A stretch of 64,000 nt of DNA from Oryzias latipes (taxonomy: Eukaryota; Chordata; Actinopteri; Beloniformes; Adrianichthyidae), in assembly GCF_002234675.1 (NCBI RefSeq), contig NC_019867.2, forward strand, positions 372,001 to 436,000. Direction: 5' to 3'. The translations under genes were made by a program, and so were the position numbers. Below are positions 31,363 to 43,000 of the stretch, one piece after another. The notes under the pieces were generated by a model. The model was not told the origin of the DNA. It saw only the letters and a program-made list of their open reading frames with translations, and searched no databases. The stretch's first letter is position 1. Each line of letters begins with the position of its first letter.

Positions 31363-33009
31363 TCAGTACAGGCTGTGAATCGGCAGCACGGACGTGTTTC
31401 TGGTTTTTTCCAGAAGTTTCTCTCTGAGATCCAGATTCTGAACCTCAAACCAGACGTATCGGGGGTTCTCTATGGGTGGGGGCCTCCCCGTAGGCGGGAG
31501 CTCCACCTTCAGTCCGTCCTCGTCACGTTGCACGCGATCGGGCACGAGCGCCACCAGCGTGTTGAGGCAGACACCGTCCGTGCGCCCGTGCTGCCGCCCG
31601 TTGTGCTGCAGGCCGCAGACGCCCAGCGTGGCGACGTCGTGGTCGTAGTAGGACGACGGCAGGGCCTCCTGCACCACCATGTTGGCCGCCCACGTCACCG
31701 CATGGGTTTTCACCGCCGCGGCGGTGGGGAGATGGGGCGTCGGGCCTGCAGGTCAGGAGGAGGTCAACAAGATTTTCAAAATAAAAGCAGTCATCCTGCT
31801 GAAAAAGGAAAATAAGAAAACCGTCAGAAAAATGCACGGGAAGCTTTGCTCCTCCTCCACCAGGGAGGGGGAGGAGCCAAACTACTCCTCCCTGGTGGAG
31901 GAGAGAGTGGTCGGTGTTAGACTCTGATTCAGGAGGAACCAGGCGCTTCATGACCCGGTCAGGGAACAGGAGGTCAGCTCTACGCCTCACACAGACGGCG
32001 TATGTAAGTGTTTGTAAGGGAGGAGGGTTGGAACCATTTTCCCATCATGCTTCGGGACCGACATCAGACTGTGTGTTGGGGGTTGTACCTCGGACCAATA
32101 GGATCCAGATCTGATCTTCGGCACCAACAAAGACCAGGACCATCCTCTGCACCACGTGACGACAACTCAGGTCAACTGGCAGAGTGACAGGATGCCAGGG
32201 ATTCCTGCGGTACCTGAAGGCAGCACCGTCAGTCTAGACAGCGGGAAAACCTCCACAGATGTGATGTTCGGTGAACGTTTGGTGTTTACTTGAGCCCGTT
32301 TTCGATGAGGCGGAGGATGTCTCGTCCTCTGAGGGGGAGGGGGGACTGTCTGTCCCACCAGGCGGCCTGCAGAGACTCCTGATCTGCTGCTGCCAGACTC
32401 TTCAAACTACCACCTGGAGAAGAGGAGACCCAGGTTCACTGAGGTTCCCCCCCCCCCCCCAAAGAGCACCCCGGGTCGCTCTGACACCACCTGAGATCCT
32501 GGCGAGGAAGATGAAGCGGATCCATTGTGGCCCTTGCTCCTGGATGAGCAGCATGGTGATTGGCTCACAGTCAAACCCCGCCTCCTCCTTCACCTGCAGA
32601 CAGCCACAGAACAGGTAAGCCAGGAAGTGGGTGGAGAAAAAAACATGACTCCTGCATGCCTCACCTCCCTCCTGAGCGCCTCCTCCAGGCTCTCCCCCAC
32701 CTCCACCCTCCCTGCAGGAAGGTACCACTGCTTGTAGCAGTCCTGTTTGGCCTCCTGCACCATCAGCACCTCCTCCTAAAGGAGCCACACGAACAGGCTT
32801 CAACATGAGGAGGAGCGGCCGCCGCTCTCATGGCGTGCTGGGCTTGCCTTCTCATTGAAGATGACGGCGCAGACGATGTAGGTAATGTTCTTCCTCAGCG
32901 CCGCCGGCTTGCTCTGCTCCATGCCGACATCACAGAGGCTGACCTCTGACCCCTGGCCACTCAGCAGCCGCTCCACCTGCTCCTCCACCAGCTGCCGCTC
33001 TGATGTCAT
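31363..33009 (-). CDS. nudt18: Nudix hydrolase 18 (NUDT18/MTH3), 6 exons
   Basis: Minus-strand exons: 33009-32848, 32775-32665, 32593-32491, 32413-32290, 32213-32089, 31745-31363. Together 1,008 nt, 335 residues (human 323). Frame is kept at every junction. The Nudix box lies at residues 76-98, split across exons 2 and 3 ([16 protein letters not shown] then VKEEAGF), with all the metal-binding REUXEE residues present. The segment after it ([15 protein letters not shown]) and the C-terminal part ([34 protein letters not shown]) follow the vertebrate NUDT18 layout. The family hydrolyses oxidised purine nucleoside diphosphates such as 8-oxo-dGDP, in the cytosol. The first intron starts with GC rather than GT (AAG|GCAAGC). 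Start is the ATG at 33,009; a stop lies four codons upstream in frame, though a further upstream non-coding exon is possible. Confidence 0.92.
31852..31903. repeat. 17-bp perfect inverted repeat in NUDT18 intron 5
   Basis: CTCCTCCACCAGGGAGG at 31,852-31,868 pairs with CCTCCCTGGTGGAGGAG at 31,887-31,903 around an 18-nt loop. It lies inside an intron, so it would form a hairpin in the pre-mRNA. Confidence 0.85.
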
Positions 33010-35070
33010 CTCAATGTCTGCCTAGACACGGGGGAAAAAATGGGTCCTAGTTCACGTCCAGCACAATCCGTGTGATGCTGCTTCATGTTCAAGCTTAAGT
33101 GAGGAGTCCCAGCAGAACCAGAACCTGAACCCAGAGAGACCCTCCATGTGAACCGGACCCTCCTGTGTCACAGAGAGGAGGCCTGGAGTTCCACTGATCA
33201 GCAGAGGCCCCTTCAGACCTTCATCCACTGCTGGGCTTTTCTCAGCCTAAAGTTTTGGTTCCAATTGGTTCTGCCTCCGTTTATTTGTGTACTTTGGGGT
33301 TCTGACAGGTGTGATGATGACGTGGGGGGTGGGGGGCTCACCAGTCTGCCTCTGTTTCATAAAACTCTATTGAAGAGGAATCTGGTTGTGGCCACCTGTT
33401 GAAACGGCACGTGCAGCTTTGAGCGTCTGTGGACCGGAGTCACGAACCGGATCCAAACGGAAGCTTCGGGACCAGGACCAGGACGCTCCTGCAGTCAGTT
33501 CTGTCCTCTGAAGAACCCCATCGTGGTTCAAACTAGTCCAGGTCTGCCTGAGGTGAGACTCACTAGATCTTCTCCTGTGAAACGCTGAGGTTCTCTTTTG
33601 TTACCTGGATGAACTCAGCAGAACCTCCAGCAACTCGCTGTACGTCGGTACTTCAGTACTGAGCTCTCTGCAGTAGCTGCTAGCTAGCATAACAGCTAAC
33701 GGGACGCAAACTATTTGAGTTCTTCTCTCTGTTTAGCGCAAAACTGGGAATCTCGCAAATGAATTTATCATAAGCGCCATCTTTTTTTTATTTTTATTAA
33801 AAAGCGAACCTTTTTCTGCTTGGTCTCCGCAACTCTTCACACTTGTCAACGGCAAACAAACCAGGAAGTGCACCGTCTTTAACTTCCGGTTGGAGTTTCA
33901 AGCTTCATCTTAGACTTTTTAAAATTGCAACATTTTCTCAGTTATTTTACGTTTTTACAGACTATACTACGTTTAAATATATTTTGAAATTTGAATTTAA
34001 GTCGTTTACATCTTTTTATTAGTGTAGTGGGATTTTTCGTGACTAAACGGCCTTTATTGTGAAATCTGTGGATGAACAGTTTCTCAGCTTCCTGTTTTCA
34101 TTTTCCGCTTCCGCGTGTTATAACGCTGAAAGGTCAGTCGAAGGCTGTAAGCGCTGAAACCGTGTGTCTGCAGTGATTTACCGGTTGGGACTAACCGGGC
34201 AGAAACCCTCCGTTTCTGTAGGGGGGGTTGAAGCTGGACTCGTGAGTTTAACTTCTTGTTCTGACCTCTAGGCAGTTTTCAGCAGCTGGGGGGTTCTGGT
34301 CAGAAGAGGCGGGTTCCGTCCATCCTGATGTTCTGCAGCTTCATGTCTGTTTATTTGTCTTCATTTTGTCTCTTTCTGCTCATGTTTTGACTTTTTTATG
34401 CCCCTTTGGTTTGTTACGTAGGGGGGGGGGCTGTTTGTAAAGTTACAGTTACATTTTAACTGAAATATTTTTGGATATTTAGCAGGTTTCATTTTAAATG
34501 CAGGTTTTCACATTTTGATACAATCTATTTTTTAATGTTTTATTTACTAACTACTTTTTTAGTTTGCAAGCTAAATAGTTAAAGTATTTTCTTTTATAAT
34601 TAAACATTTAGTTAAGTAATTAAAAGGTGAAAATATGGATTTGAAAGATAAAACCTGCTAAAGTAAACAATAACTGTCACTTTACAAGCGGGTGGCTGTA
34701 GTTTAGCACCAAAACTGTTTGGCAGTATTTCCTAAACTGAGACCACGCCCTTGCCCCCCCCATGGCAAAGCTGCTTGCCCCCCATGTTGATGCTGCAGAG
34801 GGTCTCAGCTCTCCAGAGACACGGACCTCACGCTCGCCGGTGTTTGTCATCAAACGCTTTCCAGAACCTCCTTCAGATCCAGCTCGTGTGTTCTGTCCTC
34901 AGGCCTGAGCCTAAAATGATGTTTTGTTGTTTCTGTGTGCAGGAGGCTGCAGTGTGCCTGGGGGGCCGTGATGCTTCACCTGCAGACAGAAGCAGCTCCT
35001 CTGTGGTGGACCTGCAGGCGCTCTGCTCACAGGTGCTGGTAGTGACCTACAGGTCGGTTCTTCAGCCACG
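33010..35070. promoter_or_regulatory. Divergent promoter region between NUDT18 and SDHAF1
   Basis: About 2 kb separate the start codons of NUDT18 (-) and SDHAF1 (+). ETS-type motifs (CTTCCGG near 33,883 and TTCCGCTTCCG near 34,102) fit housekeeping promoters of mitochondrial genes. The SDHAF1 5' UTR probably has an intron: an acceptor-like tract TTTCTGTGTGCAG ends near 34,942, about 130 bp before its ATG. AT-rich DNA fills 34,400-34,690. No other coding sequence was found. Promoter activity is inferred from layout. Confidence 0.45.
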
Positions 35071-35316
35071 ATGCGGCACAGCAAGCTGCAGCAGCAGGTC
35101 CTGGTTCTGTACCGACAGTTTCTGCGAGCCGCTCAGAACAAGCCCGGCTTCATCCCACGGATCCGTGACGAGTTCAGGGAGAACGCCCGCATCAAGAAGA
35201 CGGACGTGATGCACATCGAGTACCTGTTCCGGCGAGGCCAGAGGCAGCTGGAGCAGCTTCGGGACGCCAACACCAAGCAGCTGGGCTCCTTCTCCAAACC
35301 CAAAGGGTCCGGCTGA
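35071..35316 (+). CDS. sdhaf1: Succinate dehydrogenase assembly factor 1 (SDHAF1), single coding exon
   Basis: An intact 81-residue LYR-motif protein starting MRHSKLQQQVLVLYRQFLRA. SDHAF1 helps insert iron-sulfur clusters into the SDHB subunit of respiratory complex II in the mitochondrial matrix. The LYR tripeptide is at residues 13-15. The conserved segment IEYLFRRGQRQLEQL (49-63) keeps the arginine and glycine (R54, G56) equivalent to human Arg55 and Gly57, the residues altered in complex II-deficient leukoencephalopathy. The human protein is longer (115 residues) because of a variable C-terminal tail, missing here. The coding region is intronless, as in human. A polyadenylation signal follows at 35,453. 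Confidence 0.95.
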   Translation: MRHSKLQQQVLVLYRQFLRAAQNKPGFIPRIRDEFRENARIKKTDVMHIEYLFRRGQRQLEQLRDANTKQLGSFSKPKGSG

Positions 35317-35452
35317 AGTCCGGCTGCCTTCAGAGTCACAGACAGACGTGAGCGAAAGGTCATTTACAGGAGAGGAGGCGCGGGCGGACGAGGCGCGGGC
35401 AGAATCCCTGTCAAGAAGTTTTCTGTAGGAGAAACCAAGATGTGCTTCAACA

Positions 35453-35458
35453 AATAAA
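35453..35458 (+). promoter_or_regulatory. AATAAA polyadenylation signal of SDHAF1
   Basis: AATAAA about 137 bp beyond the SDHAF1 stop codon, on the same strand. Confidence 0.65.
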
Positions 35459-35658
35459 AACCAGTTTCTGCTGCATTTAGTGTGATGTATGTAGAACCAA
35501 CGGATCAAACACAAAGAAACATTTAACTGGCTTCAAATGTGTTAAAAAATTAATATATTTAACAACTTTCTGACAAAGGTTATTTTTAAGATCTATTTTG
35601 TCTTTTACACAAACAAACGGGCGGCGCTGCCTTAGATAAAGGAGGAGGAGCTCAGTGT

Positions 35659-36765
35659 TAGGTAGGGATGGGTACCGTGCCCCGGTATTGAACCAGCCCC
35701 GGGGCCACATTCTTCAAGACGGCAGTATCGTTAGATCTGACCTGAACGGTTCTGCTATCGGTACTGGAGAAGTTACTTTTTCTTTTTTCTTTTTTGTGTC
35801 CCACAAAATGTAAGCGTTATCTGCCATATTTAACTCACCAAGTCAGTCAATTTTCCGTTAATTAATGATGATATTAATTTCGGTATTCTCGTTGAAGCGG
35901 AGAGCTCTGTCTGTCTATTTGTGTGCAGGGGGGGGGGGGGGGGGGGCTGTTGTTCAGACAGCACGCGCCACGCGCGCACACACACAAGACAAGGCAGCGC
36001 ACACACAGTCAGTGGCGATCTTGTAGGGGACACGTGAGCGCCCTAGACTAAGAACTAACGTTTCTGCGTAAAATTATTAAGTTTGCCTACCATGCTGTCA
36101 CCTTGCTGCTACGATGACCGTATGTTGCGCTGTTTGTGCAGAACAGGCTGGGGCAGCGGGAGGGGGGGTGGGGGGGCGTTGCACGCGGAGTTTACAACAA
36201 ACAGGTAGAGAGGCGGGGCTTAGACTCACCGCTTATGATTCCAGACCCGCGACAAACTATCAGCTGCTTCCTAATACTTAATAATAATTAATAACTAATG
36301 ATAGTTGTCATCCGTAAAATTAATATCATTTATTGGGTTTACTGGATTTAAAGAAAAATAAATGGAGTTGGCAAAATAGAAAGGAGTCTGCATCAAAGTG
36401 AATTTGTTTCCATCATTTAACTTAACTTAACTCTGGTGTTTGACAGACAGAAACGTCTATATTCAAGGTTGTGGAAAATGGACAAAAGATCAAATGAAAC
36501 ATCACACTCATAAATAATAAAAACAATTAGATTAAATAATTAAATAAATATCCTGTCTGGAACATTCTCATGTATAAAGTAAAATGTTTTGTTAAAAAAA
36601 CAATGCTGTTGCATAGTGAGGAAATAAAACACTTTATGTTCTTAATTTGCTATTTATTTATTTATTTATTTTCGTCCTCAAAAAGTATCGATAAGAGTAC
36701 CGGATCGATAAGCAGTATCGATAAGAGTAGTAGTATCGTTAAAACCTTAACGATACCCATCCCTA
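35659..36765. mobile_element. 1.1-kb non-autonomous hAT-like element
   Basis: Bounded by an 8-bp direct repeat CTCAGTGT (35,651-35,658 and 36,766-36,773). The left end has TAGGGATGGGTACCG and the right end the inverted counterpart CGATACCCATCCCTA. The left end carries four extra bases (TAGG) outside the matching part. Inside are a G18 run near 35,930, CGATA-rich terminal segments and no transposase. An 8-bp target duplication fits the hAT superfamily. Confidence 0.75.
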
Positions 36766-36779
36766 CTCAGTGTGCTGCT

Positions 36780-37010
36780 GCTCCTCCACAGGGAGAGGAG
36801 GTCATTGATGTGGCTCAGCGTGTGGACGCCTCCCTGGGGAGGTGTTCGGGGCATGTCCCACCTGGAGGAGGCCTGCGGAAGACCCAGGACTCCATGTGGA
36901 GATTCCATCTCTCGGCTGGCCTGAGAATGCCTCGGGGTCCCCAGAGGAGCTGGAGGGGAGCTTAGACTGCTGCCCCCATGACCGAACCCCAGATGATGGA
37001 TGGGGAGTTT
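36780..37010 (+). mobile_element. Rex3/RTE-like LINE 3' tail
   Basis: The plus strand carries GGTGTTCGGGGCATGTCCCA, AGAATGCCTCGGGGTCCCCA, GAGGAGCTGGAGGGGAGC and GCTGCCCCCATGACCGAACC, ending in GATGATGGATGG. This is the typical end of Rex3-type retrotransposons (encoding a ...PRGPQRSWRG-like decayed tail and a GATG-rich terminus). 5'-truncated. The family name is from remembered pattern. Confidence 0.6.
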
Positions 37011-37487
37011 AGAAACAGCTGTTAAAGATTCTGGAATGTAGTGATTGTCATTACTTCCAGAACCGTATTAAAAAACCATCAGGTTTCTTTGTCAAAGGTC
37101 CAATGTTCTGCTTCTCATCTCATGGTTCTTCGGCTCAGGAGAACCCCTGCCCCCACAGCACCGCCCTGCTGAACTCTGGTCTGCAGGTTGGTTCTCTGTG
37201 AACCTCAGGTGTTCTGGTCTCTGCTCGAAACCGTCTTTCATTGGACACACGGAAGCCTGGAGGCCGTCATAAACAATAAAACTATCACGTACCAAAAGCC
37301 TCGAACTCGTCAGCAGCGTCGCAGACTGCAGTCAGTCCCAGTAACTGCCGCTGGGGGCGCTGTGCGCTCTCTGCTCCACACGGAGGCGGAAGTAAACAGG
37401 AAGTAGTTTGTGTTAGAAAAACGAGTAAAACTGACCCGTGGACGCCAGGGTCGAGCCGTGTTTGGCGGTAAACGTGTGTCTGCGGTC
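37011..37487. other. Upstream region of the unnamed small gene
   Basis: Non-coding. The last 170 bp before 37,488 form the likely promoter and 5' UTR, with CGGAAGTAAACAGGAAGT (ETS-like sites) at about 37,387-37,404. Confidence 0.4.
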
Positions 37488-38899
37488 ATGAACAGCGCGG
37501 AGTTTTTTCAGCAGGTAAGGAAAACGAACGGACGGGTCACAGCGGACCCGGGACACTAACGAACCGAATTCATTGCTAAAGGTTCTGATCGGGTTCGGGA
37601 CGAACCGAGCAGAGGCTCGTGATCCAGGTGTGGGAATAGAAATGGACACTTCCGGTAAAATCATTTCACGTTCAGGTAACGATGCAGTTGTTAACGATGA
37701 CATCAGTCACGTGACTAAATATAACGCGTTACTTCTGCGCTTAAGGAACTGGCTAAAATCATCCACTATGGTGAGCAGAGTTTCCTGTCAGCCAGACAGC
37801 AGGTCTGGACTCGGGTCGGTCAGTTCCGGTCCAGGTCCTGGTTCTGGTTCTGGACTGAAGCTCCTGGACGTTCAGCTCCAAGAACATCCAACAAAAAGCA
37901 GGAAAAACGTGAATCTGTCCATCTTTAGAACAGACGGAGCAGCAGAACCTCAGCTCAGACACATCTGGTCCCCAGAGGAGGTCAGGTCCAGAACTGGTTC
38001 TGAGGAGCAGAAAAACATGGATCCAACAGAACACGTCTCCTTTCTCAGTGGTTCTGGAAGCATCTCAGAGTTTTGGGGAAAGATCTAAACTCAAATGTTG
38101 TCGTGAAACAGACAGAAATGAAGCTGGACTGGACACAGGAAGTTCTTCCAAAGCTCCACAGGAGCTCAGTTGGATGATGTTCCATGTGATCCTCAGACCT
38201 TAATAGAACCCGTGGGTCCGTCAGAACCTGCTCCTAGAGCCTCTGCTTCACGCCAGTGCTCTTGGGGAGGAAGGTTGGATTCCTCTGAAGTAAGGTTCTG
38301 TCTCCTGCAGGTGGCCTTCCTTCGGTACCTGACCTCTCAGACGGAGGAGGATCGCCGGGCTCTGGCTGTGGTGACCGGGTTACGGGTCGGTGGGGAGCTG
38401 CTGAACCGGATCACCGGCCAGGACAAAGTGGATGCTTACAAGGTGCTGAAGCAGCTGCAGAACTCTGATCCTCAGAGGGGCTCCTGTAGCAGCAATGGGG
38501 GGGTTGTGATTTATGACCCGATCGGTCCTGGGGCCAAATTAACAACAACCGGTGCTGCTGACCTTAAGGGGGGGGGGGGGGGGGGGACCACCGTTAGTGG
38601 AAGAAGGAGAGGAGGAGGGCGTGTTCTTCGGCAGAGCAAAGGACAGACAGGATGAAGGACTTAGAGCAGAACTTTGAATGGCGGAGCTACAGTTTTCCAG
38701 GACATAGTTTCTGCAGAGCGGCAGGAGTCTAACGATTTTGTCATTTCTGTCTCCTCAGAAAGCATGTATCCTGAACATCGTGCAGTTCCTCCAGCAGAAC
38801 CCGCGGGCCTCGCAGGCCCAGATCAACGCAGAGGTTCAGAAGAATGTTGTGGTTTTTGCTGCTCAGGTCAGAGCTCTGGAGACGGCTCCTCTCTGGTAA
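37488..38899 (+). CDS. Small unidentified protein, three exons, 99 residues
   Basis: Proposed exons: 37488-37514 (MNSAEFFQQ), 38311-38442 and 38759-38899, giving 99 residues. The second exon reads VAFLRYLTSQTEEDRRALAV then VTGLRVGGELLNRITGQ; the third reads KACILNIVQFLQQNPRASQA then QINAEVQKNVVVFAAQVRAL and ends ETAPLW with TAA. Acceptors are strong (TCTCCTGCAG, CTGTCTCCTCAG), the first donor is strong (CAG|GTAAGG) and phases agree. The exon 2 donor (AAG|GTGCTG) is weaker; the open frame continues as VLKQLQNSDPQR, so the true end may differ. The composition suggests a compact, mostly helical protein without signal peptide or membrane segment. I do not recognise the family. AATAAA follows at 39,070. 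Confidence 0.6.
38566..38586. repeat. G homopolymer (about 18)
   Basis: AAGGGGGG run inside intron 2 of the unnamed small gene. Confidence 0.9.
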
Positions 38900-39069
38900 A
38901 GTCCTCGGAGGAGCCGTCCAGGTGTCACAGTCCTGCTGCTGGATCCATCCGCTCCTCTCTGCTTCTGGAGGAGATCAGTTCAAAGTTCATCCCATGTTTT
39001 TATCTGATTGAATGATTTTTACGTCATTCTAATCTTCTGCAGCAGCAGCTTCACGTCTGGCCGTGTTCC

Positions 39070-39075
39070 AATAAA
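39070..39075 (+). promoter_or_regulatory. AATAAA polyadenylation signal of the unnamed small gene
   Basis: AATAAA about 170 bp after the proposed stop codon; it supports a transcript ending here. Confidence 0.55.
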
Positions 39076-39099
39076 GATGAAGATTCTTGTCTCAGTGCA

Positions 39100-39840
39100 G
39101 CAGAACTGACGTTTGTTAGAAACACATTTATCCTATAAACTAAATGAACATTGATTTTCTGGGGGGTCCAGGCTGCTGCCGCCCCTCCCTCTGCTGGGGC
39201 TTGGTGTAGATTGGGTGCTCGCTAATTTGTTTTACTCCCTGCATCCCATAATACCAGCGTCCAGAGTAGAACACACACCCACCTGAGCACAGGTACCTGC
39301 TCTCCAGGATATGGGATGCGTGTGTGTTGATCTGTAATGTGTGAGTGTGAACATGCATGTGTGTTCATGCTACCAAAGGATATGTTTGTGTGTGGATGTG
39401 TGTCCCCCCCCCCCCCATGTGTTTTTTACAGTGTTAAACTTTTTTAAACTAAACTAAACTTTTTTAAACTAAAGTTTTTTTAACTAAAGACAGGGGAAAG
39501 TATCAATGCTGACTTTATACACAGCCTGAGTACAGAAGATTGAACGTTTTTCCAGTTTAGCAACGAAACTAATTTCCACCATCAGTCCATCTATGTTAAT
39601 GTTATTCTATGTAATCTAAGTCAATTGTTAATAAAAGTTCTTTTAAGAAGAAAAAAGTGTTGTAAATCAAATACATAAGGATATTTTAGGGCTTAATTGA
39701 GATTTTAATGCATTTCTCTTCAATTTATTCAGTGAAAGTGTTTCGAACATTTAAATAAATATAAATATTAAAAAGAAATCCCACCACTTGTGGAACTAGC
39801 GGAAGTTCACTGTGGCCCCGCCTCTTTGTCTGTGTCGACA
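39100..39840. other. Non-coding spacer with GT-rich simple sequence
   Basis: Degenerate TG repeats near 39,330-39,410, a C11 run and repeated TTTTTTAACTAAA-like words at 39,430-39,490. No gene found. Confidence 0.45.
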
Positions 39841-39955
39841 AATCATGATTGGATAAAACATGATCAGCGCGTCGAGAGCGTGCTCTGTGATTGGCTGAGA
39901 AATTGGCGGGAGGAAGCCTGTGTTTTGAGACGTTCGCCCCGCTGAGACTAGATCG
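39841..39955 (+). promoter_or_regulatory. ERCC6L core promoter: CCAAT boxes and E2F site
   Basis: Inverted CCAAT boxes (ATTGG) occur at 39,848, 39,889 and 39,902. The last overlaps an E2F-type site TTGGCGGGAG at 39,903-39,912. This lies about 50-110 bp before the first possible start codon. Multiple NF-Y sites with E2F is the usual promoter design of cell-cycle genes, which fits PICH. Binding is inferred from the motifs only. Confidence 0.6.
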
Positions 39956-40033
39956 ATGGTTTTACCGGGTTCGTTCGCTCCTGAAACGCAGGAATCCCGC
40001 TTCTATTCCTCCGGCGTGAACACTACCGGCGCC

Positions 40034-43000
40034 ATGGACCGTCCGGAAAACTACCGGGAGGTTACGGAGGTCTCCGAAAAGTTGGAAACGTGAGTATATC
40101 GACAAGAAAAATGAAGACTGGTAGGTTAGCCGGTAGCCTCAGTGTGAGCTAGCTTAAACTTTAGAGCTCTGCTTTCAAAACCCACAGACCCGATTGGGTT
40201 CAGCGGAACCGCGTGGGCTTAAGGTTCTGATGTGAAGGACTCGAGCAGCGTCAGGACTCAGGAGACCGTTTGAATTCAAAAGAGAAACTTCGACATTTGT
40301 CCGCGTCAAACTAACCAGCAGTTCAGTCGATGATGAGACAAACTTTAATTATTTAGTGAAACTTCAGAAAACGTGACCAGAAAAAAACCATGAAGGACAT
40401 AAAAGGTCAGATCATGGATAAATAGATACTTAATGAATCTTTATTGTTTTACTTTTTATTGTGATTCTGTTTGGATACTTATTTCGGCTTTTTATGACTA
40501 TTATCTTGTGTGTTCTTGGCACTCTTATTATATTGTCCGTGCGCGTGCGCGCTTGTTTTTATAACTGATTGACTAAGAGTCCAGAATAAATTCTCTTGTC
40601 AGTTGAATATAATGTTTTAATAACTTTGTCTCATCGTCGTCATGTAAGTTCAGGTTGTTTTTGATGAAGCTTCATTTATGGGATGTTTTCTTCGCCTTGC
40701 AGGTCTTTGTCTATCAGGGCTGCTGCTGATGAAGATGATGATGAGGCGATGGAAAAGTATCAGAGGTATTAAGAGACTCTTGATTAAATGTGCCGATACA
40801 TTCAAATGTCTCAATACATCCCATAGAGATGCTAAGATACCTCTTAATTAATTAAGTGAAAATGCTTCTCTTTTTGTTTTTGCTAATCTAAATGTCTGGA
40901 TTTTATTTCTACACATTTATAAATGAAGAGAACCTGCAGCTCCAAACCACAAATGACAGTTTTTTGCTTTGCAAATAAGACCAAACCTTTTAGTTCACGC
41001 CATGAGTAAAAAGTAGGAACAGAATCTTTAATGACATAGACGTTGTCTTCATTCATAAAGTGATGTTCTGCTGCATTTCTGCTGTGTCTGTAACATCTAT
41101 GCAAAGACAACGTTATGTCACACATGAATATTTAAAAGTCTAGAAGCTCAGAGGATTTTTCTCTGTGGCTCCATTTAAACAACAATAGTTTGAGAGCATG
41201 TTAAAAGGAAAGAGGCTGATATTCAGTCGTTTCTTTCAGACTGATTTCTGAAGGTAAAGATGCTGCCAAACAAGGGGACATCGAGAAAGCGCTGGAGCTC
41301 TTTAAACTGGCCTTCAGCGTCCACCAGACTCCCAAGCTGGAGAACAGGATAAAGAAAATCCAAGAGCTTCTGTCCCAGAATGACTCTGAGGATGAGGATG
41401 ACGAGTTTGTCAACGTGAACAACAGTGGTTTCATGCTCTACAAGGAGCTGCATGACAAGCTGTACGGCTACCAGAGAGAGGGCGTGTCCTTCCTGTACGG
41501 GCTGTACAGAGACGGACGCAAAGGCGGGATTCTAGCCGACGACATGGGACTTGGGAAAACCATCCAGGTCATCTCCTTCCTCTCTGGCATGTATGACAAT
41601 GAGCTGATCAAACACACGCTGCTCATCATGCCCACGTCGCTCATCACTAACTGGATCAAGGAATTCTCCAGGTGGACTCCTGGTATGAGGGTCAAGGAGT
41701 TTCATGGCGCCAGCAAAGCAGAACGGACCAGAAGTTTGGAGAAGGTTCAAAGGAGGAGCGGCGTTGTCATCACCACATACAACATGCTGCTGAACAACTG
41801 GCAGCAGCTGTCCTCCTACCAGGGAAAGGAGTTCTGCTGGGACTACGTGATCCTGGACGAAGCGCACAAAATCAAAAATACGTCCAGCAAGACGGCCAAA
41901 AGCGCCTACGCCATCCCGTCAAAGAACAGGGTTCTGCTGACAGGAACGCCAGTCCAGAACAATCTGCGGGAGATGTGGGCTCTGTTTGACTTTGCTTGCC
42001 AAGGCACTCTCCTGGGGACAGGTAAGACCTTCAAGACGGAGTATGAGAACCCCATCACCCGAGCCAGAGAGAAGGACGCCACCCCGGGGGAGAAGGCCTT
42101 GGGCTCGCGGATGTCCGATAACCTCATGGCCATAATTAAGCCATACTTCCTCCGGAGGACAAAGGCTGAAGTGCAAAGGAATGAGTTGTGTGAGAAGGAG
42201 AAGCTGCACAGCAGTGCAGAGAACCAGGAGGACCAACCTGACCCCGCCGCGGCCATGCCCCAACTGAAGCGCAAAAACGACCTGATTGTCTGGACTTACC
42301 TGAGCGCAGTTCAGGAGGAAATCTACAGGCAGTTCATCGACCTGGACTGCATCAAGGAGCTGCTCCTCACCACCAGGTCTCCTCTGGCTGAGCTCACCGT
42401 TTTGAAGAAGCTGTGCGACCACCCCAGACTGCTCTCTACGGACGCCTTAGCGAGGCTGGGTCTGGAGGAAAACGCCGCGGACGCCGCCGCTCACGGCATT
42501 GCAGATGTGCCGGACCACACGCTGATTTCAGAGTCTGGAAAACTAGCCTTCCTTGTGGCGTTGCTGGAGAGGCTCAGAGAGGAAGGCCAGCGCACCCTCA
42601 TCTTCGCTCATTACAGGAAAGTTCTGGACATCATCGAGCGCATCCTCAACAACCGAGGTTTTAAAGTTCTCCGGCTGGATGGAACCATAACACAGATAAC
42701 GGAGAGAGAGCGGCTCATCTCTCTGTTCCAGAAAGACCGGAGCTACTCCGTCTTCCTGCTCACCACCCAGGTGGGGGGCGTCGGCATCACACTGACTGCT
42801 GCAAACAGGGTGGTCATCTACGACCCCAGCTGGAACCCGGCCACAGACGCCCAGGCTGTGGACAGGGCGTACCGCATCGGCCAGACCGAGAACGTGGTCA
42901 TCTACAGGCTGATCACCTGCGGAACGGTGGAGGAGAAGATCTACAGGCGGCAGGTCTTCAAAGACTCCCTGATCCGACAGAACACGGGGGACAAGAAGAA

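Noticed and set aside
35659-36765. piggyBac-type element
   Set aside because: The flanking duplication is 8 bp (CTCAGTGT), not TTAA, so hAT fits better.
41532-42422. Minus-strand frames antisense to ERCC6L
   Set aside because: Shadow frames of a highly conserved sense exon.
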